DNA from: Polyodon spathula
Taxonomy: Eukaryota > Chordata > Actinopteri > Acipenseriformes > Polyodontidae
Length of the DNA stretch: 64,000 nt
Direction of reading: 5' to 3'
NCBI RefSeq assembly: GCF_017654505.1
Contig: NC_054534.1
Location: forward strand, 23,359,689 to 23,423,688
The notes under the pieces are model-generated. The model did no database searches. It was not told the DNA's origin and worked only from the letters and a program-made list of their open reading frames with translations. Positions within the stretch are counted from its first letter, which is position 1. Every line of letters starts with the position of its first letter. Positions 25,832-37,762 of this stretch are shown here, piece by piece. Both the position numbers and the translations under genes were made by a program.

Positions 25832-26117
25832 CTTAAATGAGATGGATGCAGTAATTGTATCAGTTAAATATGCGATTAGAACATTAAAGATTTAACTTTT
25901 TGTCTCAGAATTAATCATGATTATTTTTTCTTTAATCACTGACAGCCCTTATATATCTTGCATAGAAAAGATGGCATTTCAGTATTTTTGGTTTGTATGC
26001 AAAATGAAATGCAATTCTGACTTGGTCTGATATAACAGTACTTTCATGTTCTAAAAAGTTTTACCAAAAGATTTCTTGGTAAGCAAACTGAAGCCTTTTG
26101 GAACACATGCAAATGTG

Positions 26118-26157
26118 TTTTTTTTTTTTTTTTTTTTGTTGTTGTTGTTGTTTTTTT
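26118..26157 (+). repeat. poly(T) and (GTT)n tract
   Basis: A T run followed by five GTT units. It may be the tail of an old retroelement, but nothing recognisable precedes it. Confidence 0.8.
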
Positions 26158-26159
26158 AC

Positions 26160-28959
26160 TGAACATTAGAAAATTCCATGTTCTAATTTCCTCAAATTTT
26201 GCATTGGCTTAAATAAAGATGACTATGTGGTCATGAAAATGTTACAAAAAAAAATAAGATAAGATAAAAAATATGGCCATAACATACATGCCACGAGCAC
26301 TGACATGAATTTGTTGAAAACAAGTCAGGTGTGGATATTCTTGTCAATTGGTTGATTTGGCATGAAACAATAGTACCCAGGTTACAGCAGTGTGACCTTG
26401 AACTTACAAATACATGGATAAGCACCAAATAAATATTTTCAAAATAAAGCTTGTTAGTATCGATATTCAGATATAATTGTACACAAAAAAAATAATAGTA
26501 ATCTTGGCACTCAAACCCTTGCTTTTATAACACATTGGCCACGTTGTTGTTGCTGCTTCCTGTATGTTCTTACTGCAAATCCCTTTTGAAACACTGCTGT
26601 AGTTGGTCGGCTCTCTTTATCCACGTCTTGGATTATTAATCAGTTGGGGGAATTCCGCCAGTCATTTCACTCCCCACCACTCTCATTGTGTTGGAGGACG
26701 CATCAGTTTACCAGTACTCTCAATATTCTAAAGTTCTGAACGTTATATTTGCATGCAAGTAAAACTGCCTCACGACCACAAGGGGATTTAAAATAAATAA
26801 ATAAAGCTCGTTTTAGAACAACGTTCAGGAAACTTGACTGTAGTGATAGGTGGTTTAATTAGTGAATAAAAATGGCATGTGCAAATATCAGGTAATGTGG
26901 CGCTTCTTGAAGACATGCACAGCAACAGTAGAGTATGTGTCATAATATTGATGACTTATCCAAATGTTACATTTTCATGGAATTGTCTAGAAACATTTGA
27001 GACGACACACTTCACAACATTACACATTCCATACTTGGCTTAAAAGAGGGTCAATGTGGATGAATACATTCTATGTTGTGTTTTCTCAGTAAGGGACCTT
27101 TGCAGATGTAAGAATATTGTGAATACCCTGTCTAGTCAAAGTTAAAGCAAAACAATTACCGGTATGCTTGATGAGAAGACATAAATTGCGCTTTGTCATT
27201 AAAAACTTGCATACTTACTGAAAATCCCAAGATAAAATTCAATCTGAATTCAAGGGAAGGGTATTTTGGCAGTTAAACTCAAGGGTCACAGGAAGATCTT
27301 ATGCCCTGGCAGAGATGAAATTGTACTGTATTTTTGAGTGACATGGCATTGGAAAGTGTTCGAAAAGGTTCAGAAATTAACCCCGGGTGGCTGTAGCTGA
27401 GTTGGAACTACATTTATTAATGAATCTGTAATACAAAAAATATGCAAAGTTGCATTTTCCAACACAATCAGATGTCATATCTCAAATGAAAGGTCACAGG
27501 ATAAAAATAAATGAAATGGCCTAGTTTCCAAATAACCATTTATTTTTCATGATAAGATGGGTAAGTAAAACTGGTAATTATCGTAAAGTTGTCTTTGCAA
27601 AGGAAATGTTTGCTTAAAGTGTTAAAAGTGTGTGTGTGGTGGGGATATGTCTAGGGGGCATTACACCTGCTTATTAACAGTCACCTGATGGTTTATACTT
27701 AGGAAGCACATTTAGAAAGTGCTAACTCTCATGTATAGTGTTACTATCTGCTAGTAGGATACTCTGGCAAAGCTTTAATAAGCATGCAACATGATGAGAT
27801 ATGAGGCAGGGGAACCAGAGGACAAGCTGCTGGATTAAAATGCTACAGCTGTGGTTTCTCTGGGGAGTGAAGTTACAACCTGGGAAATGCATTGTATTCC
27901 TTAGTGACTACATGATTATATACGTGGTACTGTGCCACTTCACAGCTGGCTCACGATTAATTGGGCCATTCCTCATTTCTGTCACATTTGAAATAACAAT
28001 ACAAAACTTTATCTTCCAGGGCTGAATACAAAAAGTAAATACACTTCAGCAGTATTATTCCTTCACTAACTTACTTTGTCAAAATGGAGGTGTGAAGAAG
28101 GAAGGAACATTTAAAGCGTTTTTAACCAAAATAATGTTATGCACATAGTGTTTAATCATATTCTGAATCACTTGTTTCATTGTTTGCCCACCATTACTGC
28201 TTTACTCTCAATGGTTTATTGTAATAATGTTACCAGACATAAAAAGCACATGTTTCCGTTAGTTGGTTATACTAATTTCATATTTTTGCTAACTATTTAG
28301 GTTTAATGGGTTAATTTTACCAGTAATATACAATCTAATTCTTCCTGCTATGATGAAATTGAACAATCAAGTTTACACCTTTAAAAAGTAGATCATGATA
28401 TTTAAATGTGATGAAACAGTTTTTGTTTTGGTCAGAAAACAGATCTATAAAGAACTCCTTTCCCTCAAGGCAAAGTGCATTTCCCAGCGATGGATACATA
28501 ATGGCAGTAATACCCTCAACATCAGAGTTTATTACGCGCTACAGCCAAAAAACTTGCTCCTTATTCATACTGGTGTCTTCAATGCTTTCTTTCTGTCTGC
28601 TTCCCTGATTCTCCAGCCACTGCATTGCTCAAAGTGACATACATGAAAGTCATACCAATACACTACGTACACTTGAATATTACATCACTGTACACATATC
28701 ATGATTAAGGGCAGAAGAAGGATAATAAACTCACCACACATAGCTCAGTTCAATTAAGACATCCACAGTAGCAAAGCAAATAATCTATTAATGAAATACT
28801 CACAGCTGGCTTTGAAGCAATATTGTCTCAACTAAGTTATTGAGCTTAATTTCTTTTTATTTTATTTTAACATTAACAGGATGATGAATGATGCATATTC
28901 ATTTAGCAGTAGGTGCTTCATCTGGTGTAAATGTTATATATCCTGATAGGAGCTTTTTA
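26160..28959. other. intronic sequence, no gene seen
   Basis: This is part of the 5.8-kb intron between alternative exons A and B. I see no coding exon, RNA gene or well-defined mobile element in it. Confidence 0.45.
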
Positions 28960-29556
28960 TTAAAGGGGAAATACTCAAAACAACAAGGCTCTCTAAATGC
29001 TTTGTATACATAACAAATATGTCTCGCTGCACCAATTTTGTTAAGTCACGCGTTTGGCCATTATATCGGTTTTTTTGTCAGCTTTCTGGGTCAGCTGGAA
29101 AGGTAGGCCGCTGCCATATTGGAACCTTTCTGGCTCCACTGTTACGTCATATCGTTGACAGCCACCCACACCAGTGAACGCCGGCAAGGTGAATTATGTC
29201 GGAATGCTAAATATTCAGGTCCAAAAATAACAAAAGGAAAAATAGGAACAAAAAGTATTTATATGTGCCTAAGCCTTTAAACCAACAAGGGACGGCCATA
29301 ACAAAACAATGGCTACATAATATAGGAACGCGACATATGCTCAATAGAATACTGTGTGACTATAGAGCGAGTCAGCGACAGGACGCCACACAAAGCGTGA
29401 CAGAAGAGAGCTCCAATAAATTCAATGTTAATTTGTTTTAATGGTTTTTATATGATATACTGCTCAAGGAGAGGTTGAAAATGCATCAAAAGCTTTAGTT
29501 AAAATGTTTTCTACTGAAATGGTTTTATATTACTTTGCATTACAGTTCCCCTTTAA
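28960..29556. mobile_element. TTAA-flanked MITE
   Basis: TTAAAGGGGAAATACT at the left and the inverse of TTAAAGGGGAACTGTAA at the right, both bordered by TTAA, enclose about 590 bp without coding capacity. The TTAAAGGGGAAC end is one I recognise from fish TTAA-targeting families (piggyBac or Kolobok type). Confidence 0.75.
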
Positions 29557-29604
29557 CTGTTTTTGAAACTTCGATTTGGAAGGAAGAACTGCCCCAACAC
29601 ATTT

Positions 29605-29885
29605 CATAACGCAATCTGGGAGGGTTTAGGTCGGCCTCGCTGTCCTCGGCTCACCGCGCACCAAGCGACCCGTGGTCTGGCCAGGCACCTGCAGGCTTGC
29701 CTGTAAGCTGCCCAGAGCTGTTGTCTTCCGATGCTGTAGGTCCGAGATGGCTGCATGGTGGGCCTGCAGTGTGTAAAAGAAACAGTCGGCTGATGGCACA
29801 CGTTTTGTAGGAGTGTGTGTGTTTGTCTTCGCCGCTCCCAAGGCAGCGCTGGGGTGGTAATTGGGGAGCAAAATGATTTGGCAAC
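29605..29885 (+). mobile_element. 5'-truncated copy of the same SINE as at 21303-21672
   Basis: The + strand shares the reverse complement of the 21.3-kb copy: GCTTGCCTGTAAGCTGCCCA, GAGCTG, and CGGCTGATGGCACACG. The tRNA-like head is missing. The two copies lie in opposite orientation 8 kb apart. Confidence 0.7.
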
Positions 29886-30468
29886 CTACTTTCTTTTTAT
29901 TTATTTAGTAATGTACCAGAAAACTTTGTCCTGTCTTAAGTACAGAATTGCTGAATGACCCCGAGATTCTGCTTTATATACTGCAGCCCATCTGTTTTGA
30001 GCAGAATGTATTGCATGCATTACTTTGTTGGGATCAATGAATGCCTTGCAGAGGTGTATGTGTGTGTGTAGTAATAATATTCTTCCTATACAGGTAATCA
30101 GATCTAATCTTTGCTTCCTGTTATTGCAACCTTACGGTATAACTGCAGAGTGATAGCAGTTAATAAATTGAGCCATTTGTCCAGAACTCATGGCACCTCT
30201 CAGCATCCCAACTGCTTTGTGCCAGTTGTACGATTATCTTTCGTTGTGAATACATTACAGAACTCCCTAAGTCAAAATATTTCAGCTGCTTTGCTAAACC
30301 ATTGTAAACTGCGATTGTAATTCCTTATCCAAAGCTGTCATTATAGGTTTCCAACTGGAGAAATAGATTGTTGATCAGTGTAATGCTTGACTTGCGGGAT
30401 CATGGATATATCTAAGACGTTGCTGCAGTTGGAGTTGAAATTTTTTTTTAAGTACTTTTATTTCTTAG

Positions 30469-30678
30469 GCCCCAGTGATCTTCACATTGAATGGGAGAAG
30501 AATGGAGATAAGTTAGAACACTTTATTACAGAGCAAAAACACCTGCTGCTCAGTGGAAAAGTGCACTTGATCAGCTGGGTAAGGGATACGTTATTATATG
30601 ATGCCCAGTATAAGTGCACAGCCTCAACGCGAGCAAGAAACGAAACATCCAAAGTCCTAATCCTTTTGGGAAGTAAAG
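30469..30678 (+). CDS. sema4d: sema4d alternative exon B (Ig-like domain)
   Basis: This 210-nt exon is phase 1 to phase 1. It encodes IEWEKNGDKLEHF, HLLLSG and YDAQYKCTAS, giving the Ig tryptophan and second cysteine that pair with the cysteine in alternative exon A. The donor GTCAGT is preceded by AAG. A 5.8-kb intron full of repeats separates it from exon A. Confidence 0.78.
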
Positions 30679-30955
30679 GTCAGTGATTTAATATTTACTA
30701 CAAAATTACAGACATCTTTTATTAGGATTCTGATATCCAACATGTAATTTTTGATGTCCAAATCAATTAATAATAATGGAAGTAATGTGTGTTTCTGTAA
30801 CAGTAAGGGGTACTTTATGCAAATACATAAACAGCAAAACAAAAAGCTTTAGTACTTACTGTATTGCTTCTCTACAGCCACTGACTCATTCATCTCATCT
30901 CTTTATGAGGAGCTATAGGAGAGTACTCAGTTGTGATTATATAAACCAGTTACAC

Positions 30956-31031
30956 AGTTTCAAATATATATGATCTAAGTGTACATTATTAGATACAGAA
31001 TAAAGGCCACCTTGGTTAAGGATATATTCAG
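30956..31031 (+). repeat. left arm of a perfect 76-bp inverted repeat
   Basis: This stretch recurs base for base as its reverse complement at 34703-34778. It lies in the intron between sema4d alternative exons B and C. Confidence 0.93.
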
Positions 31032-31318
31032 AGTAGTTTACTGCTACATTTCTTACCAAATCTGTCATTCCATATGGTTACCAGTATTAAGACACCATTT
31101 CAAGTTACCATACAAATTCAAACATTCAGAGTTGTCCGTTTTTAAATTGGTTTCTTATAACCACTTTTTTTTTTCACAGATTGTTACCAAAAGTATGTGT
31201 TGGGTTTAAGGTGCAATCACATTACTCTAATTAGAGTTTCATGAAAAGATCTCCTTATGATGTATGTTTACAGTATATCACTGAGAAGTAACATGATGAT
31301 CTAATATTTTCCTTATAG

Positions 31319-31416
31319 ATGCAGCCATGGAAAATAGCTGGTCAAGAGAATTCAGTAAATGGAGAAGTTCCCTAAGTGACCATGAGAAGCTGATACAAAG
31401 TTGGGAGAAAGCATGG
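31319..31416 (+). CDS. sema4d: sema4d alternative exon C
   Basis: This 98-nt exon enters in phase 1 and ends in frame. It encodes a basic, Trp-rich stretch (ENSWSREFSKWRSSL, then KLIQSWEKAW). The acceptor is CCTTATAG and the donor GTATGC. Confidence 0.72.
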
Positions 31417-31847
31417 GTATGCATTAGTTGTGCGTGTGATTTCTGTTACTTTGCATGGGGAGGGGTGCAATTCTAATAGCTGCAGTACCCATCCTAACTG
31501 ACATGGAAGAAAGCTAGAATTAAATCCTCCTGAATTAACCAGACACTTTTTTTACAAACATAACAGCACACTTTTTTGTTGTTGTGTGTATATTTTACAA
31601 AGTCAGATAACCCTGAGTTCATTCAAACTTTACTTTGTGGTCTGAAATTACTAAAAGGTTCAACTCTTTAGTGCTGCATGTTTGCTCAGTTGGCAAACAC
31701 ATACTTGAAAACCGTTTAAACAAAATGTGATTGCCTTTACATTTTTGTCATGCAATTTAATATTTCTAACTTTAACTGGCCCAATTTGGCATTGGATAGT
31801 TATACTTTGCCATACAGACAACTATGTATTTATTTTCTTTTCTTTAG

Positions 31848-31877
31848 GAAAGCTGTGACCAGGATGATAGTGTATAA
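31848..31877 (+). CDS. sema4d: sema4d alternative terminal exon D
   Basis: After a TTCTTTTCTTTAG acceptor the frame reads ESCDQDDSV and stops (TAA 31875-31877). Joined through exons 1-13 and A-D the open frame is 2193 nt, or 730 residues. From memory, the annotated shorter human SEMA4D isoform with a different C-terminus is about 738 residues, a close match. Confidence 0.7.
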   Translation, partial: ESCDQDDSV

Positions 31878-32449
31878 TGCTCTCAACAAATTCCAGAGGA
31901 ACTGGAAGAGCAAAAAAAAAAAAAAAAACTACACCAACAAGTTAACTCTTTCAACACTGCAGACCTCTAGAGAGGACAAGGGAAAATACTCAACAGACAC
32001 CAGTTAACTGGGTCTTTCGTATGCCCCTATTTACTTTGTTTTCCATTTCAGAATCCCAAACTATTTGATTGGTTATGGTCGGGTTGTCTTTTATAGTAAG
32101 TTTCTTTGTGCAGAAAGAGTTTAAAAACAGTAGTTTGGAGACCAGTCTAGCAATACAAAGTGCCTACAATCAGCTGATATTTTGTTGTTTGTACCACATA
32201 AACAAATATTTGTTCTGGTCTCTACATTTACCAAAAAACAGTATAATGGGTGTATTTGCACAAATGGTATGACTGTTGCACGTGCTTAACGAGTGAAGTT
32301 GTAAGGGGCTGTTGATCACAGTGCAGCTGTGGATTAGTTAATTGCCTTAATTGGACTAGCCAAGGTTAAATGTGTAAAATCTTAGGGGCAGTACTTTTAA
32401 TGGGAATTTACATAAGCTCAGGAGACCACCTACTGCAGATCTCTTAATG

Positions 32450-34392
32450 CCACTGGTGTAGTTGCACCGGAATGCCATCCCGGTACTTTTTTTCTATCGC
32501 AAAACCTTGACTTAAGAATTAACTTAAGAGTCTTTACCAGTTTGTTATGAAAATGCTTATAGAACTCTGGGACAAACGCCGGACAGCTGAGCCCAGCAGC
32601 CACGTTTGTATTTCTGTGAAAAATAGCAGAATACAACAGAGAAAACAATTTGTTCCAACACAAAACAGTAAACTGTTACCGTTATTTTAATATTTTTTAT
32701 AATAAAAAAACACAATTTTTATTTTACACTTCAACCGAAGCTAGCAGCTTAGAAAGCACAGGTATCCGCCTTAAAGCATTTGATCCCGGGGCAGTGGCAG
32801 CAGAGCCGCCGGCTTCGCGCGAAACACAAGACCGTCGAGGGACTAACAAACAACCACGGCTGAGTGCACAATACGTGAAGTACATTTTTACTAAAACATG
32901 TAAAATAATTGCAATAAGTGATATGACACTGTGTACTTATCTGTTCGTAGAACACGCTCAGGTCAGTGAAAGGAAAAGTGATGACGTTTTGAGTGACTGC
33001 AGTCTCTTTTATGCCCTCGGGGGTGGCCACTACATGCAGCTGTAATATCGATTTCAGGTTTGCCTGAATCAAAGGATTAATGGCCATGAGGTAATGGTTA
33101 CATTTTGTACTGGAAAGGTAACCATTATTTCATGGGTTTGTTGTGGTTTTGACAGTTATCCTAGTTGTTCTTTTTTGCAGATTGATAATACCCTCACAGC
33201 AGGGGTCGGGACCTCAACGTAACAAGGGGCCGCTGAACAGTTTAACTCGGTTGTCAGGTTGTAATACCTGCACAATACCAACGTACTTACAGAAACACAA
33301 ATCATAGAGTACAAGTATACTGTATTTATTTTAAAAAATGGATATCTTTGAACAAATGCATTACCGCTATACCGCTGCTATTGTTTTTTCAGTCAAAAAT
33401 CTTAAACCACACAGAATTCACAATGTAAAACCACACACAATTCAAAACAGTGCTTCTCTGTGCAACAGCAAAGATAATTAACTATTTAAATAGATTTCAT
33501 TTACATTTACTAGCTGCCCGTTACTGTTTCTCAAAAGAAAAAAAAAAAAAAAAAACTCCAACGAAAAATAAGTTCCATTCCCATTTAACATTACATGTGG
33601 TTATTAAATTGTACATTTTGCTCCCATCAAGAAAAAAAAAAATTCTCTTAAATTAAAACAATTTATTTAATTTGGCAAATTCACCTCTGTGGTTCCACTG
33701 GCTCAGCAGTTCGCATATAGTATCTGCATAAGCATTGATTACGTACATCCACGTGACGTTGGCTGCGTGCCTTGGAACTGTTGCCTAACAACCACTGAAA
33801 GATTGCGTGTGGTATGAGAAAATCACTCCAGCAACAACAACACAGAAGCTGGCTGCGCAAGTGCCGAGGCGGCGGATCTAATTCATGTTTTTTTTTTTTT
33901 TTTTAAATGTAAATAAACACATATAAAGAAACTTAGAGGGGCCGCCACCAAACCTCAAGTGGGCTGCCATTGGCCGATCCCTGCTCTACAGCAACCAATC
34001 AGAAGACAGCATTCCCGGTCTGTTCACCCTACAGGTTTATAGTAATATTATACAGGGCATCGCAGTGGTTGAAGTTCTGCACTGATGATGACCTCATAAT
34101 CAAAAGATACACAAAAATAGCCACAACATAACCAAACCACCAGGGACAACATTTACCTGCTAATTGCTTTCAAAACAAGCCAAATTTGGTTAGAAAAACA
34201 CCTATCTGGAAGCACTAACGGGGTCGAGGAGTAGTTCTAAAAGTAAAATGTGAGATGCATGTATTACCTATTAAATGTTACCTCAAGTTCAATACACATT
34301 TAAAAAACATGAATTTGTATAATTTGTTTTTGAAAAATCTATAATGTAAATTGGCATTCCGGTACTTTAAAATTTAGGACTACACCACGTGG
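32450..34392. mobile_element. TIR DNA element with 4-bp target duplication, carrying a nested hAT-like MITE
   Basis: The left end reads CCACTGGTGTAGTTG, then CACCGGAATGCCA. The right end, inverted, reads CCACGTGGTGTAGTC, then TACCGGAATGCCA. AATG borders both ends (32446-32449 and 34393-34396), a 4-bp duplication. No transposase is recognisable. The superfamily is not clear to me. Confidence 0.6.
33200..33983. mobile_element. hAT-like non-autonomous element, nested
   Basis: CAGGGGTCGGGAC at the left is inverted as GGCCGATCCCTG at the right. The 8-bp flanks CCTCACAG and CTCTACAG share five positions and fit the hAT target style. The 784-bp interior has no transposase. Confidence 0.6.
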
Positions 34393-34399
34393 AATGTGA

Positions 34400-35201
34400 T
34401 AAAAAGCCATGGCTGCAACAAACTCTGCAGTGTTACAATGTAAACCGATGATGTGTGTATGCACCGTTTGTTCCAATATCAGTACAATAAAACGTATGTT
34501 ATGTTACAGCTGTTTACCACACATGATTATAGCTAACATATATTTTTCTTAAATGTAATTTAATTGAAATTAATCTAACGGCTTCACATCCCCAATCCAC
34601 AGCTTTATTTATGTACTTTGTGAGAGAAATACATGTACGTAATTGTCTTCAATATACTTTACAGTTTTTGCTGCTGTTTCTGTGTACTTGAAAGTCTAAA
34701 TGCTGAATATATCCTTAACCAAGGTGGCCTTTATTCTGTATCTAATAATGTACACTTAGATCATATATATTTGAAACTGATAAAATAGCAAATGTTTCTT
34801 TAGAAATAATTTTGATTACTGGGGTTTTGTATAGATAATTGTACTATTAAAGCACTTAAAACAACATGAATTCAAAAACAAAAATATAATAAATATATTT
34901 TTGAAAAAAGCAAATAACCAGTACAGATTTTTTTTTTTTTAATTGAATAAATACGTTTTTCTCGTTTGAGTTTTTTCACGCAGGTGCAGTATCCACATTC
35001 CAGATATATAAAGTATGTGCAACCAGGGGGGAAATTCTCAACAAACAAGGGCATGTACTCATATGCACTGCCAAGTATAAACATTTAAAAAATTGAGACA
35101 ATTTGAGTGCCAATGAATAAATACTTAAAAAATGTATACATATTGGTACACGATACATTGATGAATATAAAATAAGCCTTAAAAAATAACTGATCAATTA
35201 T
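34400..35201. other. intergenic, no gene seen
   Basis: AT-rich sequence between the TIR element and the first DIRS-like element. Apart from the 76-bp repeat arm it holds nothing I recognise. Confidence 0.45.
34703..34778 (-). repeat. right arm of a perfect 76-bp inverted repeat
   Basis: Reverse complement of 30956-31031 over 76 of 76 bases. It lies about 2.8 kb after the stop of the secreted sema4d form. Confidence 0.93.
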
Positions 35202-35365
35202 AACGTTGGGTTACTTATCGTAACCCTGGTTCCCTGAAAGAGAAGATAACCACCAAACAATACTTTAGGGATACGCCTGCTTCAGGTAGGTATTTGCTGA
35301 GCATTTTATGTCAGAACTGCCGTTAGGCCCCTCCTTGGAGTGACATCCTCGGTCCTGCCTATCAA

Positions 35366-35450
35366 GGTTTGGTGTTCATCTTCTCTTTCAGGGAATCAGG
35401 GTTACGGTAACCTAAAGTTCCCTTTCAATTCAAAGACGACCACCAACCAT
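35366..35450 (-). repeat. internal complementary region of DIRS-like element A
   Basis: The left half is the inverse of the element's left end (CCCTGAAAGAGAAGATAACC region). The right half (CCCTTTCAATTCAAAG) is the inverse of its right end. This is the arrangement DIRS elements use to rebuild their ends through a circle intermediate. Confidence 0.8.
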
Positions 35451-35530
35451 TACTTTCGAGAAAAGTATACCAAAGCCGTCGCAAGGGAGCATCAGCGGAC
35501 AGCATACGAGAGACGCCTCGCTACCGCCAA

Positions 35531-36460
35531 CTAGTGTTGGTGGTGTGTGCGTACAACCTCAAGGACTCTTGTGCCTAATGAAGGCGTAGAGGGATCTACC
35601 ACATTGATTTGGTAGAACCTGGTGAATGTATGCAGAGTAGCCCAGCTAGTCGCAGTACAGTTGTCAATCAATGAGGCACCTCGAAAGAGAGGCCATGACT
35701 TAGCCACACCTCTGGTAATGTGCGTGACCACCCTTAAAGGTCGGGGTAGGCTGGCATTATCATCGCAGTCAATACTGTGTCCATAATCCAATGTGACAGT
35801 CACTGCTATTCACCATAGCAAACGAACAGCCGGTCAGACTGATGCAGCTCTTTTGTCCTATCCACATAACCTCTCAGTGCCCTCACTGGGCAGAGGGAAT
35901 TCAGTTTCCCATCCTCCTCCGAATCAAAGGGAGGGGGATGGAAGGCCTCTATTTCCACTGATTGGTTCAAGTGGACAGCATAATCACCTTAGGAATGCAG
36001 GGTTTGTGCGCAACGATAGCCTGTTTCCATTAACTCAAACATGCATACTGTGCACAGACACAGCCTGTAGCTCACTGACCCGCTTAGCAGAGGTGAAGGC
36101 CAATAAAAAGGCTGTCTTCACAGAGAGATATTTCAGCTCTATGGAATGTATAAGCGCAAACGGAGCCTTAGTGAGAGCCTCCAATACCACGTCTAGACTC
36201 CACTCTGGAAGGATGTCCTTTCTTAGGGGACGCAGCCGCCGAGTATCCTTTAGAAAACAGGTCGCCAGAATATGGGCGCCCGGGGATACCAAGTCTACAG
36301 GGATGTGGCATGCAGATATAGCTGCCAGGTACACTTTCAGCACAGAGGGGGACCTGCCCACCTCTAACAGATCTTGCAGAAACTGTAAAATGATTGCTAT
36401 GGGGCAGTAGATAGGGCCATGGCCTCTGGCCATGTACCACTTCTGAAAATACCTCCATTT
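35531..36460 (-). pseudogene. tyrosine recombinase of DIRS-like element A
   Basis: The frame includes SPSVLKVYLAAISACHIPVD, the first catalytic arginine in SAKRVSEL, the HxxR-type box THITRG, and a candidate catalytic tyrosine in RFYQINVV. Frameshifts split it near 36035 and between 35803 and 36030. Confidence 0.75.
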
Positions 36461-37743
36461 GTAAATATATAATGCTCTTGTTGCGGAAGCCCTAGTGTCT
36501 GCAGTGCACTAACTACCGCATCTGAGAGCCCTAAGGCGGACAGGCGGTCCTGTTCAGGGGCCAGATCCACAGTTGGAGTCTGCCCAGTTCTGGGTGCCAG
36601 AGGATGCCTTGCGCCTGACTGAGGAGATCCATGTGCAGCAGGATCTCCCAAGGCTGGCCCTGCCACAGCTGGTAAAAGTTAGAAAAACAGATTCTCCTGG
36701 CCATCTGGGGGCCACATCTACGAAAGCAGGGAGTAGCAGTATTAGCGATAAAGCATACAAAAGCGCTTTGGGCCATTCGTTGTCTAGGGCGTCGACACCT
36801 AGTGGACCTCCACAAAAGTGGAGGGAGAACCACAGGGGGCAATGAGTCACCTCTGCCAAGGCAAAGAGATCGACTTGGGCTTCCCCAAAGTGATCCCAAA
36901 TGTGCTGCACCACCTGAGGGTGGAGTTGCCATTCTAACAGATGAGGACCCTCCCTCAAGAGGATGTCCGTCACCCAGTTCACCACCTCAGAGGGATAGTA
37001 AATGCTTCTGTGCCCAGATCAACAGCTGAAAGGCTGTGTGGTGTAACCCCAGGGACTGAAGCCCACCCTGGTGGTTCAGGTATGCCACTACTGACAGGGC
37101 CATTGCTCCTTCCTGAGACTGGGAACAGATCAACCAGACGGCCAGGTAGTTCAGCACCTTCGAAAAGGTGTGGGGGGCTAAGGAGAGGCCAAATGGCAGC
37201 ACAGAAAACTCAAATACGCTCCCCTAAAAGACAAAGCAGAGATATTTTCTTTGCGCTGGACGAATCCGAATGTGAAAATGTGTCCTTCAAGTCCACTGTT
37301 GTAAACCAACTGCCCGGCCATACAGATTGGAGGATGTGGTGATGCGTGACCACTTGGAACCTCTTCTCCCTCAAGAACCCGTTGAGGTGTCTCAGGTCTA
37401 TGATGGGGAGAAGGCCGGTGTCCCTTTTTAACCAGAAAGTATCTTCTTGAGAGGTACGTTCTACAAGACGGATGGATAGCTTGAGTAGTAGTTTCTCTAC
37501 TTCTTGCGTGAGGGTGTAACCGTGAAACCTCGAAAGGGAGATCCTGTCCGGAACTACAGTGCATAACCAGTGTGTACAGTGGCGAGCACCCAGGAGTCCA
37601 AGGTGCAATTGTGTCAGTATTGCAGCTGATCTTGTGTGAATGGGGCCGCAAACCTTCAGGGCCCCTGCTGGCTTCAGCCCCTGAGGCAACTGCCTGTGGC
37701 GATGGCCCTGGAACTGCCTTCTAGAGCGCTTCTGCATGGGCAC
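36397..37743 (-). pseudogene. reverse transcriptase/RNase H remnant of DIRS-like element A
   Basis: Pieces include ILPIIDLRHLNGFLR-like and VDLKDTF stretches near 37400-37290, LPFGLSLAPHTFSK near 37190, RNase H words VAYLNHQGGLQ near 37070, and a following LHPQVVQHIWDHFGEAQVDL block. The catalytic YLDD of the relative in element B is replaced by YLAV, with about 16 residues lost before it, so the enzyme is dead. Confidence 0.78.
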
Positions 37744-37762
37744 ACGACGGCGTGTTCTCTTT

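Noticed and set aside
27384..27410. tRNA-like box A word (TGTAGCTGAGTTGG)
   Set aside because: No box B or acceptor-stem pairing follows at the right distance, so it is not a tRNA gene or clear SINE.
35793..36410. 205-codon + strand frame
   Set aside because: It is antisense to the tyrosine recombinase of DIRS-like element A and has no similarity of its own.
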